Of a stretch of 64,000 bases of DNA, positions 18,290 through 26,220 are shown in pieces. Position numbers and translations under genes: made by a program. Origin of the DNA: Flammeovirgaceae bacterium. Lineage in GTDB: Bacteria; Bacteroidota; Bacteroidia; Cytophagales; Cyclobacteriaceae. Location: the NCBI GenBank assembly GCA_021298015.1, contig JAJTGY010000008.1, forward strand, positions 60,025 through 124,024, written 5' to 3'. Each line of letters opens with the position of its first letter. Positions within the stretch are counted from its first letter, which is position 1. The notes under the pieces are model-generated. The model had not been told where the DNA came from, ran no database searches, and was given only the letters and a program-made list of their open reading frames with translations.

Positions 18290-19138
18290 ATGGTCTTAAT
18301 TGCTGACAGCGGTGGTTCAAAAATTGAATGGCGATTGTTGAGAAAAAACGCGCCTATCGAACAGGCGCACACGGCCGGATTTAATCCGTATTATCAGCAA
18401 CCTGAAGATTTGCAGAACATTCTGACCGGTCAACTTGTGCCCATGGTCAAAGAGCCGGTAAACAAAGTTTTTTACTATGGCACGGGTGTATCGTCTGAAA
18501 AAAATCAACAACTCATCCGGGATATTTTTCTGCACTACTTTCCAGGTTCAAAAGTGGAGGTTCACTGGGATCTATTAGCGGCTGCCCGTGCGCTGTGTGG
18601 GCGTTCACCGGGGATCGCCTGCATACTGGGTACGGGGTCCAACTCGTGCTTGTACAATGGCGAAAAGATAATTGAACAAGTAGCCAATCTGGGGTGGATT
18701 CTGGCCGATGAAGGTTCAGGAACGTATGTCGGTAAACGACTGATTTTTGATTACTTCCGCGGCAACCTTCCGGCCAATCTGGCGGCCCAATTCAAAGCCC
18801 GGTATCCGTTTACCCGCGAGGAGGTATTGGAAAAAGTTTACCAGCAGGAACGCCCAGGGGCATTCCTGGCCAGCTTCATGAAGTTTATCTTCCAACACCT
18901 GAAAGAGCCGTATTGCTATCAATTGGTGTATCGGGCCTTTTCTGATTTCTTCGAGAATAATGTGATGAAGTATGATATGTACTCGAATTATCCCGTACAC
19001 TTTACCGGCTCCGTTGCTTTTTACTTTAGCGATCTGGTCAGGCAGGTTGGTCAGGATAGGCACATTCAAGTAAAAGTAATTTCTGAGGGGCCTATAGCCG
19101 GCCTCGCGTTGTATCACCAAAAAGATGTGGAGTCCTAA
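18290..19138 (+). CDS. N-acetylglucosamine kinase-like ATPase (BadF/BadG family)
   Basis: A 282-residue ASKHA-fold kinase starting immediately after the GGGP synthase stop. Phosphate-binding motifs are LIADSGGSKIEW at the N-terminus and ACILGTGSNSCLY plus LADEGSGTYVGKRLI in the middle. The family includes bacterial GlcNAc kinases. The neighbour murQ points to amino-sugar phosphorylation in peptidoglycan recycling, giving GlcNAc-6-P or MurNAc-6-P; this role is inferred. Its TAA shares one base with the murQ ATG. Confidence 0.82.
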   Translation: MVLIADSGGSKIEWRLLRKNAPIEQAHTAGFNPYYQQPEDLQNILTGQLVPMVKEPVNKVFYYGTGVSSEKNQQLIRDIFLHYFPGSKVEVHWDLLAAARALCGRSPGIACILGTGSNSCLYNGEKIIEQVANLGWILADEGSGTYVGKRLIFDYFRGNLPANLAAQFKARYPFTREEVLEKVYQQERPGAFLASFMKFIFQHLKEPYCYQLVYRAFSDFFENNVMKYDMYSNYPVHFTGSVAFYFSDLVRQVGQDRHIQVKVISEGPIAGLALYHQKDVES

Positions 19139-19941
19139 TGTCTGTAACGGAGTCAGCCTCGTACTATGATGATCTGGAGCGCATGACCTTGCGCGACCTG
19201 CTGGTCAACATCAATCGTGAAGATCAACACGTGGCGCATGCCGTTCAGAAGGCCATTCCGGCCATGGAGGATTTGGTTTTGCAGATCGTAATCAAGATGA
19301 AAGCGGGTGGCCGGTTGTTTTACATTGGGGCGGGCACTAGCGGCCGGCTGGGCATTCTCGATGCTTCGGAGATACCACCCACCTATGGGTTGCCCCAAGG
19401 CAAAGTAATCGGCCTGATTGCCGGTGGCGATGCCGCCATTCGTAAAGCTGTTGAAAAGGCAGAGGATGACCCAAACCAGGCCTGGCGTGATTTGGAAGCC
19501 CTCCAGATATCAAGCGCTGACGTGCTCATTGGCATTGCTGCCTCCGGGCGGACACCCTATGTCATTGGCGGGCTTCGGATGGCCAGAGAACACGGTTTGG
19601 TCACCGGTTGCATCACCTGCAATACCGGCAGCGAACTTGCCCAGGTAGCTCAGTTTCCAATTGAAGTAGTTGTAGGCCCTGAGTTTGTTACGGGCAGCAC
19701 ACGCATGAAAGCGGGCACGGCCCAAAAGATGGTGCTGAATATGATTTCGACTGCCACCATGATTCAACTGGGCCGGGTAAAAGGAAACCGGATGGTGGAT
19801 ATGCAACTGACGAATCAGAAACTGGTGAATCGCGGTGTACGAATGCTGATGCAGGAACTTCAGGTTGATGAAGCGGAAGCCGAACGCCTTCTGGCATTAC
19901 ACGGAAGCGTTCGTCAGGTGTTGGAAGCTCATCGCGGCTGA
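19138..19941 (+). CDS. murQ: N-acetylmuramic acid 6-phosphate etherase
   Basis: Cleaves the lactyl ether of MurNAc-6-P to GlcNAc-6-P and lactate. The 267-residue protein carries the SIS-domain phosphosugar pocket (YIGAGTSGRLG, GIAASGRTPYV), the LDASEIPPT segment with the first catalytic Glu, KAVEKAEDD with the second, and GSTRMKAGTAQKM. It is somewhat shorter than the E. coli enzyme at the C-terminus. It is coupled to the upstream kinase gene (TAATG) and ends 1 nt from the convergent SprT-like gene. Confidence 0.93.
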   Translation: MSVTESASYYDDLERMTLRDLLVNINREDQHVAHAVQKAIPAMEDLVLQIVIKMKAGGRLFYIGAGTSGRLGILDASEIPPTYGLPQGKVIGLIAGGDAAIRKAVEKAEDDPNQAWRDLEALQISSADVLIGIAASGRTPYVIGGLRMAREHGLVTGCITCNTGSELAQVAQFPIEVVVGPEFVTGSTRMKAGTAQKMVLNMISTATMIQLGRVKGNRMVDMQLTNQKLVNRGVRMLMQELQVDEAEAERLLALHGSVRQVLEAHRG

Positions 19942-19942
19942 C

Positions 19943-20557
19943 CTAGAGCAGCGATAGCTGAACCTCCTCAATCACGGCATCCAGCGGCACCAGGTATCGG
20001 CTGCGCCTGCCTACTTCCTGGCACACCGCACGCGTACGTTTACTTACCCCCTTTCGAAACCACCGGCCGTTCAACCGAAACAAGGCACCCTCCGGCAAGG
20101 CGGAGACCTGTACATCGTGGTGGGTGCGGCTGTCGGCCTGCCGCAGAGCATTAACGAGTTTACTATCGGCAAATGTTGATGCCTTTGGGTTGATCATGTG
20201 CTTCTGCAAGGCCGTCAAAACTTCGGCCGAAAACACCTCCTCGCGCAGCAGAGGAGCCATCAGGTCCTGAAACATCTTCTTCCACCTTACCCCGTGTGGT
20301 TCCGTGCGCGGCCCAAACTGCAGGTGAACCGCCACATGGGCAACCTCGTGAACGTAGGTCATCAGGAAGAGAAACGGATGAAGATCGCGATTGAGGGTGA
20401 TTTGCAACGGGCGGCCCGGCCTGAAGGAAAAGTCGCCCACCTTGGTTTGTCGCTTCTGCCGCAACTTGAGCCGAAAGGGGTACCGTTCATGCAGGTGAAG
20501 ACAATACGCCAGGGCCGGGGCCGGCACATGCTGCTGAAGAATGGAGAAGGCACTCAA
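19943..20557 (-). CDS. SprT-like zinc metallopeptidase-fold protein
   Basis: A protein of about 204 residues with the zinc-binding HEVAH motif in FLMTYVHEVAHVAVHLQFG, and EPHGVRWK downstream, as in SprT-like proteins related to Spartan. Its role in Bacteroidota is not established. The open frame extends to a GTG at 20587, but that codon sits inside the terminator of the upstream lipoprotein gene, so TTG 20557 (LSAFSILQQHVP) is taken as the likely start; the Val codon a few residues later is another option. Confidence 0.75.
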   Translation of the reverse strand: MSAFSILQQHVPAPALAYCLHLHERYPFRLKLRQKRQTKVGDFSFRPGRPLQITLNRDLHPFLFLMTYVHEVAHVAVHLQFGPRTEPHGVRWKKMFQDLMAPLLREEVFSAEVLTALQKHMINPKASTFADSKLVNALRQADSRTHHDVQVSALPEGALFRLNGRWFRKGVSKRTRAVCQEVGRRSRYLVPLDAVIEEVQLSLL

Positions 20558-20563
20558 GCCAGC

Positions 20564-20597
20564 AAAAATAAAAAAGGCTTTAGTCACCTAAAGCCTT
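20564..20597 (-). terminator. Terminator of the small lipoprotein gene
   Basis: A 9-bp stem AAGGCTTTA/TAAAGCCTT (20574-20582 with 20589-20597) with a 6-nt loop. On the minus strand it is followed by a U-rich run (complement of 20564-20575). Confidence 0.85.
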
Positions 20598-20622
20598 CCC
20601 GGGAATGTTTGGTGATTTCTGA

Positions 20623-20811
20623 TTACTTCACTAAGGAAGCAGCAGAATCAACAGCAGCGGCAGCGCTGTCTACTACAGCAGCAGCTGAATCAACTACTGC
20701 ATTTACAGTAGAGTCAGCAGCAGCGGCAGCTTCTTCAGCTTTCTTACCACCACAGGCAACGAAAGCAGCAGCCAGGCCACATACCATCACAAAAGCAAGT
20801 ACTTTTTTCAT
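20623..20811 (-). CDS. Small alanine-rich lipoprotein
   Basis: A 62-residue protein with a signal peptide ending FVAC|GG; Phe at -3 is unusual but the Cys position and following Gly-Gly fit lipidation. After the Cys the chain is a low-complexity Ala/Asp/Val/Ser repeat (VDSAAAVVDSAAAAVDSAAS), predicted to form one amphipathic helix. Small highly expressed Ala-rich lipoproteins of this type are common in Bacteroidota; no function is known. It stands alone between its own promoter and terminator. Confidence 0.75.
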   Translation of the reverse strand: MKKVLAFVMVCGLAAAFVACGGKKAEEAAAAADSTVNAVVDSAAAVVDSAAAAVDSAASLVK

Positions 20812-20841
20812 AGTCGTTTACAGGTTTTAAAAATTCGGGTG

Positions 20842-20875
20842 CAAAGATAAGGGTAAAGGTTGTTTTTTAGCCAAA
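20842..20875 (-). promoter_or_regulatory. Promoter of the small lipoprotein gene
   Basis: On the minus strand TTTG (20875-20872), a 22-nt spacer and a perfect TATCTTTG (20849-20842) match the Bacteroidota -33/-7 consensus. The -7 element lies 30 nt before the ATG. Confidence 0.75.
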
Positions 20876-20958
20876 AAAACGCAAATTTTTATGTTTTGTT
20901 TGTTTTCAGGGTGAATTTCGACCCTACCGATTGGCCATTAGGCACACTGGCCGCAATT

Positions 20959-22266
20959 TTATTTCTTCCGGAACACCAAACGCAGTGGAACTCCTTCAAA
21001 ATCGAACTTGTCGCGCAACTTATTTTCGAGAAAACGCTCGTAGGGTTCCTGAACATATTGCGGCAGGTTGCAAAAGAATGCAATCGTTGGCGATTTGCCC
21101 GGCAACTGCGTAATGTATTTGATCTGGATCAGCTTGCCTTTTACTGCCGGTGGCGGGTAATGCGCAATCTCGGGTAGCAGGGCATCATTCAAGGCGGATG
21201 TTGCAATTCTCTTCGATTTGCATTCGTACACCTGAACAGCCTTTTCAATCACCTGAAAAATCCGCTGCTTTTCCAATGCGGAAGCAAAAATCACCGGCAG
21301 GTAGTCGATCGGGGCGAGCTTTTCACCAATCTCTTTCTTGATCTTATCCGCGGTTTTCGAATCCTTCGCCACGAGGTCCCACTTGTTCATCATCAGCACC
21401 AGGCCTTTGCCCTGCTTTTGGGCCAAGGCAATCAGGCTCACATCCTGGGATTCTAAACCACGTGTAGCATCAATTACATAAATGCACACATCACACTCCT
21501 CAAGTGCTTTCAGCGACCTTAAAACGGAGTAAAACTCAATATCGGCATGAACTTTGGACTTTTTCCGGATACCGGCTGTGTCGATCAAGATAAAGTCGTT
21601 GCCATACATCTTATACCGGCTGTGAATGGCATCGCGCGTTGTCCCGGCCTCATCGGTCACGATGCTGCGCTCCTGGCCGAGTAAGACATTCAGCAGTGAT
21701 GACTTCCCCACATTTGGCCTTCCCAGGATAGCGATACGGGGTATACCGGCATCCGGATCTTCAACGCCTTCGGACGGAAAACTGGCAATCACCGCATCCA
21801 ATAGTTCACCCGTGCCAGAACCGGTTTCAGCTGAAACCGGGTACACATCGCCCAGCCCCAATTCATAAAACTCGGCTGCAAGCGTTGCTTTATCCGGAGT
21901 ATCGGCTTTGTTGGCCGCTACAAAAACCGGCTTCTCACTCCTGCGCACTATGTTGGCGAACTCCTTATCGTAGCCGGTAAGACCATCGCGGGCATCCACC
22001 ATGAATACCACCACCGTACATTCATCCAGGGCCATTTCTACCTGTCTGCGGATTTCTTTCTCGAACTTATCATCCGATCCGGTGATATATCCGCCCGTGT
22101 CAATTACGGTGAAGAACTTGCCGGTCCATTCGGCATAGCCATAGTGCCGGTCGCGGGTAACCCCCGGCATATCATCAATAATAGCCTGGCGCTGTTCTAC
22201 CAGACGATTAAACAAAGTGGACTTTCCAACATTAGGGCGGCCAACCAGCGCCACGATATTCGCCAT
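20959..22266 (-). CDS. der: Ribosome-assembly GTPase Der (EngA)
   Basis: A GTPase needed for 50S subunit maturation. ATG 22266 (MANIVALVGRPNVGKS) is the family-typical start; the open frame extends further upstream without homology. It has two tandem G domains, each with GRPNVGKS, a DTGG or DTAG G3 motif and NKxD (AANKADTPDKA, MMNKWDLVAKD), and a C-terminal KH-like domain (LIQIKYITQLPGKSPTIAFF ... DFEGVPLRLVFRKK). The 435-residue length is normal. The start is 48 nt from the divergent transporter. Confidence 0.96.
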   Translation of the reverse strand: MANIVALVGRPNVGKSTLFNRLVEQRQAIIDDMPGVTRDRHYGYAEWTGKFFTVIDTGGYITGSDDKFEKEIRRQVEMALDECTVVVFMVDARDGLTGYDKEFANIVRRSEKPVFVAANKADTPDKATLAAEFYELGLGDVYPVSAETGSGTGELLDAVIASFPSEGVEDPDAGIPRIAILGRPNVGKSSLLNVLLGQERSIVTDEAGTTRDAIHSRYKMYGNDFILIDTAGIRKKSKVHADIEFYSVLRSLKALEECDVCIYVIDATRGLESQDVSLIALAQKQGKGLVLMMNKWDLVAKDSKTADKIKKEIGEKLAPIDYLPVIFASALEKQRIFQVIEKAVQVYECKSKRIATSALNDALLPEIAHYPPPAVKGKLIQIKYITQLPGKSPTIAFFCNLPQYVQEPYERFLENKLRDKFDFEGVPLRLVFRKK

Positions 22267-22314
22267 GCGGCAATTTACGATTTTACTACGTGGGGCAATT
22301 TGGTACCTTTCAAA

Positions 22315-23595
22315 ATGATGAAGGCCAAGGCGCCCACTACGCTGGGCAGCGTTATTGTGTGGTCGGTGATCTCGGCTGCATTCATCGGCCCGGGTACCAT
22401 TACTACGGCATTGTCGGCCGGAGCCAACCATCAACTTGATTTACTCTGGGCAGTGGTTTTCGCTACGTTGGCCTGCATTGTTTTACAAGAAGTGTCGGCC
22501 CGGCTCGTGATTGATACAGGTCTAACGTTAGGCGAAGCCATTCAACAACGATTGGGCCCGGCAGCCTCCGGCATTAAATGGATTACCGGTGGCTCGGTAG
22601 TGCTGGGGTGTGCCGCGTATGAGGCGGGCAACATCCTGGGTGCCATCAGCGGGCTCGAACTGATGTTACCGGCATCGCGCGCTTTGCTTGCCGTAGTGGT
22701 CGTCTTTTTGGCGGGGGCCATTCTCTGGTCAAGTGTGCGAAGCCTCATGGGTTGGCTGATGACAGGCCTGGTTGGGCTGATGGGCATTGCCTTCTTGTTC
22801 TTGTCGTCTAAAACACCGCATCCCGTAGGTGATATTGTTCACGCAGTCGGGCAGGTTCGGGTTCCTGCCGGGTCCGAATTGCTGGCCCTCGGATTGGTGG
22901 GCACCACCATTGTCCCCTACAATATCTTTCTGGGGTCAGGCATCAGCAAAGGCCAAACGTTATCCCTGATGCGAGCCGGCCTGTCCGTTTCTGTAGTCAT
23001 AGGCGGGGCCATTACGGGTTGGATTTTACTGGCGGGCACATTACTGCCCGGGTTCGATTCGTTTCAACTCGTGGCCGAAGTTTTTCGGGAGCGGGTGGGC
23101 ACCTGGGGGGCTATTCTGTTTGGACTGGGGTTGTTTGCTGCAGGATTTTCATCTGCCGTTACCTCTCCGTTTGCCGCGCAGGTGGTGGCTGAAACTGTTT
23201 TTGGATGGCGTAACCGGTATGCCGTAAAAGCACTGGGGTTTTTCGTGCTGGCCACAGGGTTTGTCTTTGGTCTCAGCGGGCGAGCCCCCATCCCGATCAT
23301 TGTGGTGGTTCAGGCATTGAATGGGCTACTTCTTCCCCTGCTCACCGGCTTGTTGATATTTCTGATCAATGACCCCCGATTGGTTTCGCGTTCGGCACAA
23401 CCCTCATGGGGGTATAATCTCATTTTGTTGATCGTGATGATGGCCGTTACGCGGATTGGTTTAACCGGCATACTCAAATCATGGCAAGCCGTGACAGGTG
23501 TTGCCCCCGTTGAGTGGATCAATGGATTGGTTACCGGGTTGGTGACGGCCGCAGTGGCCGCGCTCAGCATCCGGAAGCGGCTTACTTCACGCTGA
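22315..23595 (+). CDS. Nramp-family divalent metal transporter homologue (GPGT subtype)
   Basis: A 426-residue polytopic membrane protein with the LeuT-fold hydropathy of Nramp transporters, starting at ATG 22315 or 22318. The TM1 motif that is DPGN in metal-transporting Nramps reads GPGT here (residues 25-28). The TM6 motif with Met and His reads TTIVPYN (V200, Y202), so three of the usual metal ligands are missing. This fits a widespread Nramp-related subfamily whose substrate is unclear. Possible roles include transport of Mg2+ or another substrate. It overlaps the convergent DUF6503 gene by 14 nt. Confidence 0.85.
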   Translation: MMKAKAPTTLGSVIVWSVISAAFIGPGTITTALSAGANHQLDLLWAVVFATLACIVLQEVSARLVIDTGLTLGEAIQQRLGPAASGIKWITGGSVVLGCAAYEAGNILGAISGLELMLPASRALLAVVVVFLAGAILWSSVRSLMGWLMTGLVGLMGIAFLFLSSKTPHPVGDIVHAVGQVRVPAGSELLALGLVGTTIVPYNIFLGSGISKGQTLSLMRAGLSVSVVIGGAITGWILLAGTLLPGFDSFQLVAEVFRERVGTWGAILFGLGLFAAGFSSAVTSPFAAQVVAETVFGWRNRYAVKALGFFVLATGFVFGLSGRAPIPIIVVVQALNGLLLPLLTGLLIFLINDPRLVSRSAQPSWGYNLILLIVMMAVTRIGLTGILKSWQAVTGVAPVEWINGLVTGLVTAAVAALSIRKRLTSR

Positions 23596-24316
23596 TGTTT
23601 TTCAATTCAATACGGCTCAGCTCGCTGAGTTTGCCAGAGTTGAAGAGCTCATCGGCCTGGTCTACCGTTTGGGATCGATCGAGGGGTTGATAATTAACGT
23701 AATCAACGAAGCGGATGCCGCCAACGACTTGTGGGTTCAGGGCTTTTCGAAAACGAAAGCTGGTTTCATCTTTTTCTTCGAAGGAGTAGGCGAGGTACGC
23801 CAGTTCAAACGTCTCCGGATCAAACCAGTAGAAATACACATCATTAAAATCCTCTCCACCGCCTTGCTGGTCAAAAGTTACCCGTACTTTGAAATAGGGG
23901 TTTCCCTCAACGGTAGCCAGGCCAACAAATTCTTTCTGGACGGCAGCATCATTCAATCCATAAGGCAGCAGCGCAAAATAGATGACGGAATTGGTAGAAC
24001 TGGCATATCGCGTCTGCATGGAATCGGGCACGACAGCCAGCGACCCGTTGATTTCGCGCCTGAACCCGTCATTGGTTACGTAGTCGTGAATGGTATTGAT
24101 GGAATCGCGGAAGATTCGCTCGTAGGAAAATACCCCGCCTTGCCGCGTGGCTTTGTAGTGCCGGTTGCGAAAATCAAATTCAATGGTTGAGTTCGTGTAC
24201 GTATTGCCTCCAGCCATTTGAATGGCACGATCTACGATCTGTTGAGGATCGGAGAGGGTGCCGGAACACCCGGCCATCAGGAGGGCAAAAATCAGCGTTA
24301 GGATTACCTTGTTCAT
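23582..24316 (-). CDS. DUF6503 family lipoprotein
   Basis: A 244-residue protein with a lipobox (LLMAGC, Cys17) and a beta-rich domain resembling LolA/outer-membrane lipid carriers: TIEFDFRNRHYKATRQGG, an FSYERIF strand, and YFYWFDPETFELAYLAY. The family is found mostly in Bacteroidota and has no known function. Its ATG overlaps the stop of the arginase-like gene (ATGA), so the two are translationally coupled. Confidence 0.78.
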   Translation of the reverse strand: MNKVILTLIFALLMAGCSGTLSDPQQIVDRAIQMAGGNTYTNSTIEFDFRNRHYKATRQGGVFSYERIFRDSINTIHDYVTNDGFRREINGSLAVVPDSMQTRYASSTNSVIYFALLPYGLNDAAVQKEFVGLATVEGNPYFKVRVTFDQQGGGEDFNDVYFYWFDPETFELAYLAYSFEEKDETSFRFRKALNPQVVGGIRFVDYVNYQPLDRSQTVDQADELFNSGKLSELSRIELKNISVK

Positions 24317-25467
24317 AATTTCGCAATGGCGGTCAGGTAGCGCTCAGGAAGTTCACCGGATGTGGCCTGCTGGTAGTCGTTGTAGCTGCAGGGAACCATG
24401 CTATTACGCCCGTACTGCTGGGCGTGAGGAGGCACAATCTCCATCCACCATTTTTCGGTAAGCTTGCTTTTGTAAAACGTGAGCGTTTCGGGTTCTTGCG
24501 GCATGGCTACCACGTATTTGATGAAGTCATTGCTGCGGAAGTTAAGCTCATGCTTGCGCTGATAAAATCCTTCGATGAAGTACCAGATCATGGTCGCAGT
24601 TACGGAAGCCGTCTTTCGATGCTCGTCATCGAAGTCAGCGCTGTACCCGTAGAATCCGGCCGAACTTAACTTTTCATTTAAACCGGCATACCAGCAGATC
24701 TGGCACGCCTCTTCTCCGGTAAGACCAAAGGGCTGCGCATGCTCACTGCCGGGTGCATCGGCTGACTTAATTGACGCCAGGTCAAAGGTCAGCATGTCGG
24801 CCTGCCGGATAGTGGGCTCTATTTCGGTGAAGTTGTGGCGCATTTGCCCGATGCGAAAGGCCTCGAAATAGAGTTTCTCCAGAATAGCGATGGAAGCCGG
24901 ATCAATTAAGTAACTCTGATAGGCGAGGTGAATGTAACTGTGCAGATAGTTGGGCTCGTGGAGCAGGATCTTGTGAATGTGCTTCCGGTCGGCCGTGCTG
25001 GTGTGCTTGTCATCCAAATCCAGAAAGGCATCCACGTTGAGGATGCTCACCATCTTCTCCAGGCGTTCGTACGCCCAGTATTGACCATAGTCCAGGTCTT
25101 GGGTGCCTCCGATGATGAGCGGCAATACATTTTGTTCCATCAAAATCCGGCATACCTCGCTCAGCCGCACGTACGATTCTTCCAGATCAATGCCGGCATT
25201 TAAATTACCGAGATCGACAATGCGGTAGGCTCCGGATCCTCGTTTGAGTTGGTACAATTTTTTGCGCACCTCGTCCGGGCCGGATAGGTGCCCCGGGTGG
25301 TGGCCTGCCCCGCGGGTTTCGTTAAAGCCGAAAATGGCAATGTGGGCACCCTTAAAGTCGGGCATTTTTTCGCCAAAAACACGAATGTTTTTAGCCAGGG
25401 AGGAAGAACTTGTAATGCCGGAATACAACCCTTCGTCAACCGGGGAGAAGAAAAGTGTGAGGTCCAT
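24313..25467 (-). CDS. Arginase/formimidoylglutamase-fold protein with incomplete metal site
   Basis: A 384-residue ureohydrolase-fold protein. The three metal-binding motifs can be located but are altered: GGTQD (residues 120-124, Gln for the metal-binding His), DAFLD (146-150, Phe for His) and FDLASIK (from 228, Ala for the second Asp). Three of six manganese ligands are thus missing, so it is probably not a normal Mn2+ ureohydrolase. Bacteroidota carry such proteins, often annotated as formimidoylglutamase, sometimes near gliding genes. It starts 1 nt after the PIN toxin stop and is coupled to the DUF6503 lipoprotein. Confidence 0.8.
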   Translation of the reverse strand: MDLTLFFSPVDEGLYSGITSSSSLAKNIRVFGEKMPDFKGAHIAIFGFNETRGAGHHPGHLSGPDEVRKKLYQLKRGSGAYRIVDLGNLNAGIDLEESYVRLSEVCRILMEQNVLPLIIGGTQDLDYGQYWAYERLEKMVSILNVDAFLDLDDKHTSTADRKHIHKILLHEPNYLHSYIHLAYQSYLIDPASIAILEKLYFEAFRIGQMRHNFTEIEPTIRQADMLTFDLASIKSADAPGSEHAQPFGLTGEEACQICWYAGLNEKLSSAGFYGYSADFDDEHRKTASVTATMIWYFIEGFYQRKHELNFRSNDFIKYVVAMPQEPETLTFYKSKLTEKWWMEIVPPHAQQYGRNSMVPCSYNDYQQATSGELPERYLTAIAKL

Positions 25468-25468
25468 A

Positions 25469-25888
25469 TCAACGGAATTTATCGATAAACTGCCTTGACG
25501 TTACAATTTGAGTTTGGCTGAATGTTTTCATCTCCAGCAAAGGCTTGTCACCCGTGACCAGGAAATCGGCATGAGATATCTTGGCCAGTGCAAACAAAAA
25601 GTCATCTTTTGGGTCCGGCCCTGCAGCCGGCACATCGTCAACGTTGAAACTTTCGCTCACATGCTGAAGGAGTTCGATCAGCTCGGCCACGCGTGACTTT
25701 GGGAAATACTTCCGGAATTTGGCGCGACTGGTCACATCGGTTATTTCGTCAATCAATTGCGGAGTGATGATGAGCTTGATTTTCCCCTCAACAATAAGGT
25801 TTTTCAACGGTGCTAGTTCCTTGCCGATCAAAAAACTGATCCAAAGGTTCGTGTCAATAATGACTCTAATTGGATTTGGATCGGCCAT
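25469..25888 (-). CDS. PIN-domain toxin of a type II toxin-antitoxin pair
   Basis: A 139-residue PIN-fold nuclease homologue of the 'PIN family toxin component' group. Conserved acidic positions are visible: Asp12 in VIIDTNLWISFL, Glu/Asp in LIDEITDV, and the PKDDFLFALA and FLVTGDKPLL segments. Such enzymes cleave RNA. The start lies 23 nt inside the upstream antitoxin gene, the usual TA arrangement. Confidence 0.85.
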   Translation of the reverse strand: MADPNPIRVIIDTNLWISFLIGKELAPLKNLIVEGKIKLIITPQLIDEITDVTSRAKFRKYFPKSRVAELIELLQHVSESFNVDDVPAAGPDPKDDFLFALAKISHADFLVTGDKPLLEMKTFSQTQIVTSRQFIDKFR

Positions 25889-26099
25889 AAATTGATGCGC
25901 GAACCGACTCAGTTGCTGTAGTAATATCTTTCTCGCTCAGCTCGTTGGTTTTAAATATTCGAAGCAGCCGGGTGAACTGAATGTCGAGCAGTTCCTTTTC
26001 CAATTCTTTAGAAAGCTTGATTTTTTCGTCCTTCGACAGCCTCTTAACAAGTTCAAGCACCGTCTTAAACTCGGGATAGGGGTCAAGGGATGTCTTCAT
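25866..26099 (-). CDS. Antitoxin partner of the PIN toxin
   Basis: A 77-residue helical, charged protein (LVKRLSKDEKIKLSKELEKELL) overlapping the PIN gene by 23 nt. The C-terminal tail (SVRASIYGRSKSN) probably wraps the toxin active site, as in related modules; this is inferred. A possible operator, the inverted repeat AAATGG (26116-26121) / CCATTT (26143-26148), and a TAACTTTA-like -7 element (26155-26162, minus strand) precede it. Confidence 0.75.
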   Translation of the reverse strand: MKTSLDPYPEFKTVLELVKRLSKDEKIKLSKELEKELLDIQFTRLLRIFKTNELSEKDITTATESVRASIYGRSKSN

Positions 26100-26168
26100 A
26101 TGGATATGGCGTAATAAATGGTCGCCTCAAGTCATCGAAACGCCATTTGCGAATTAAAGTTAGTAAAT

Positions 26169-26203
26169 AAAAAAAGGTGCCCACTCACCGGCACCCCTTT
26201 TTT
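26169..26203. terminator. Bidirectional terminator after nqrF
   Basis: GGTGCC (26176-26181) and GGCACC (26190-26195) form a stem flanked by an A run on the left and a T run on the right. It ends nqrF transcription on the minus strand and separates it from the toxin-antitoxin unit. Confidence 0.85.
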
Positions 26204-26220
26204 AATCTTTTGACTTTCGT

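Noticed and set aside
20558..20587. GTG start of the SprT-like gene at 20587
   Set aside because: The codon lies in the terminator hairpin of the upstream lipoprotein gene and the extra residues match nothing known.
24313..25467. Reading the arginase-fold gene as a functional hutG
   Set aside because: Three metal ligands are replaced and no histidine-degradation genes are adjacent.
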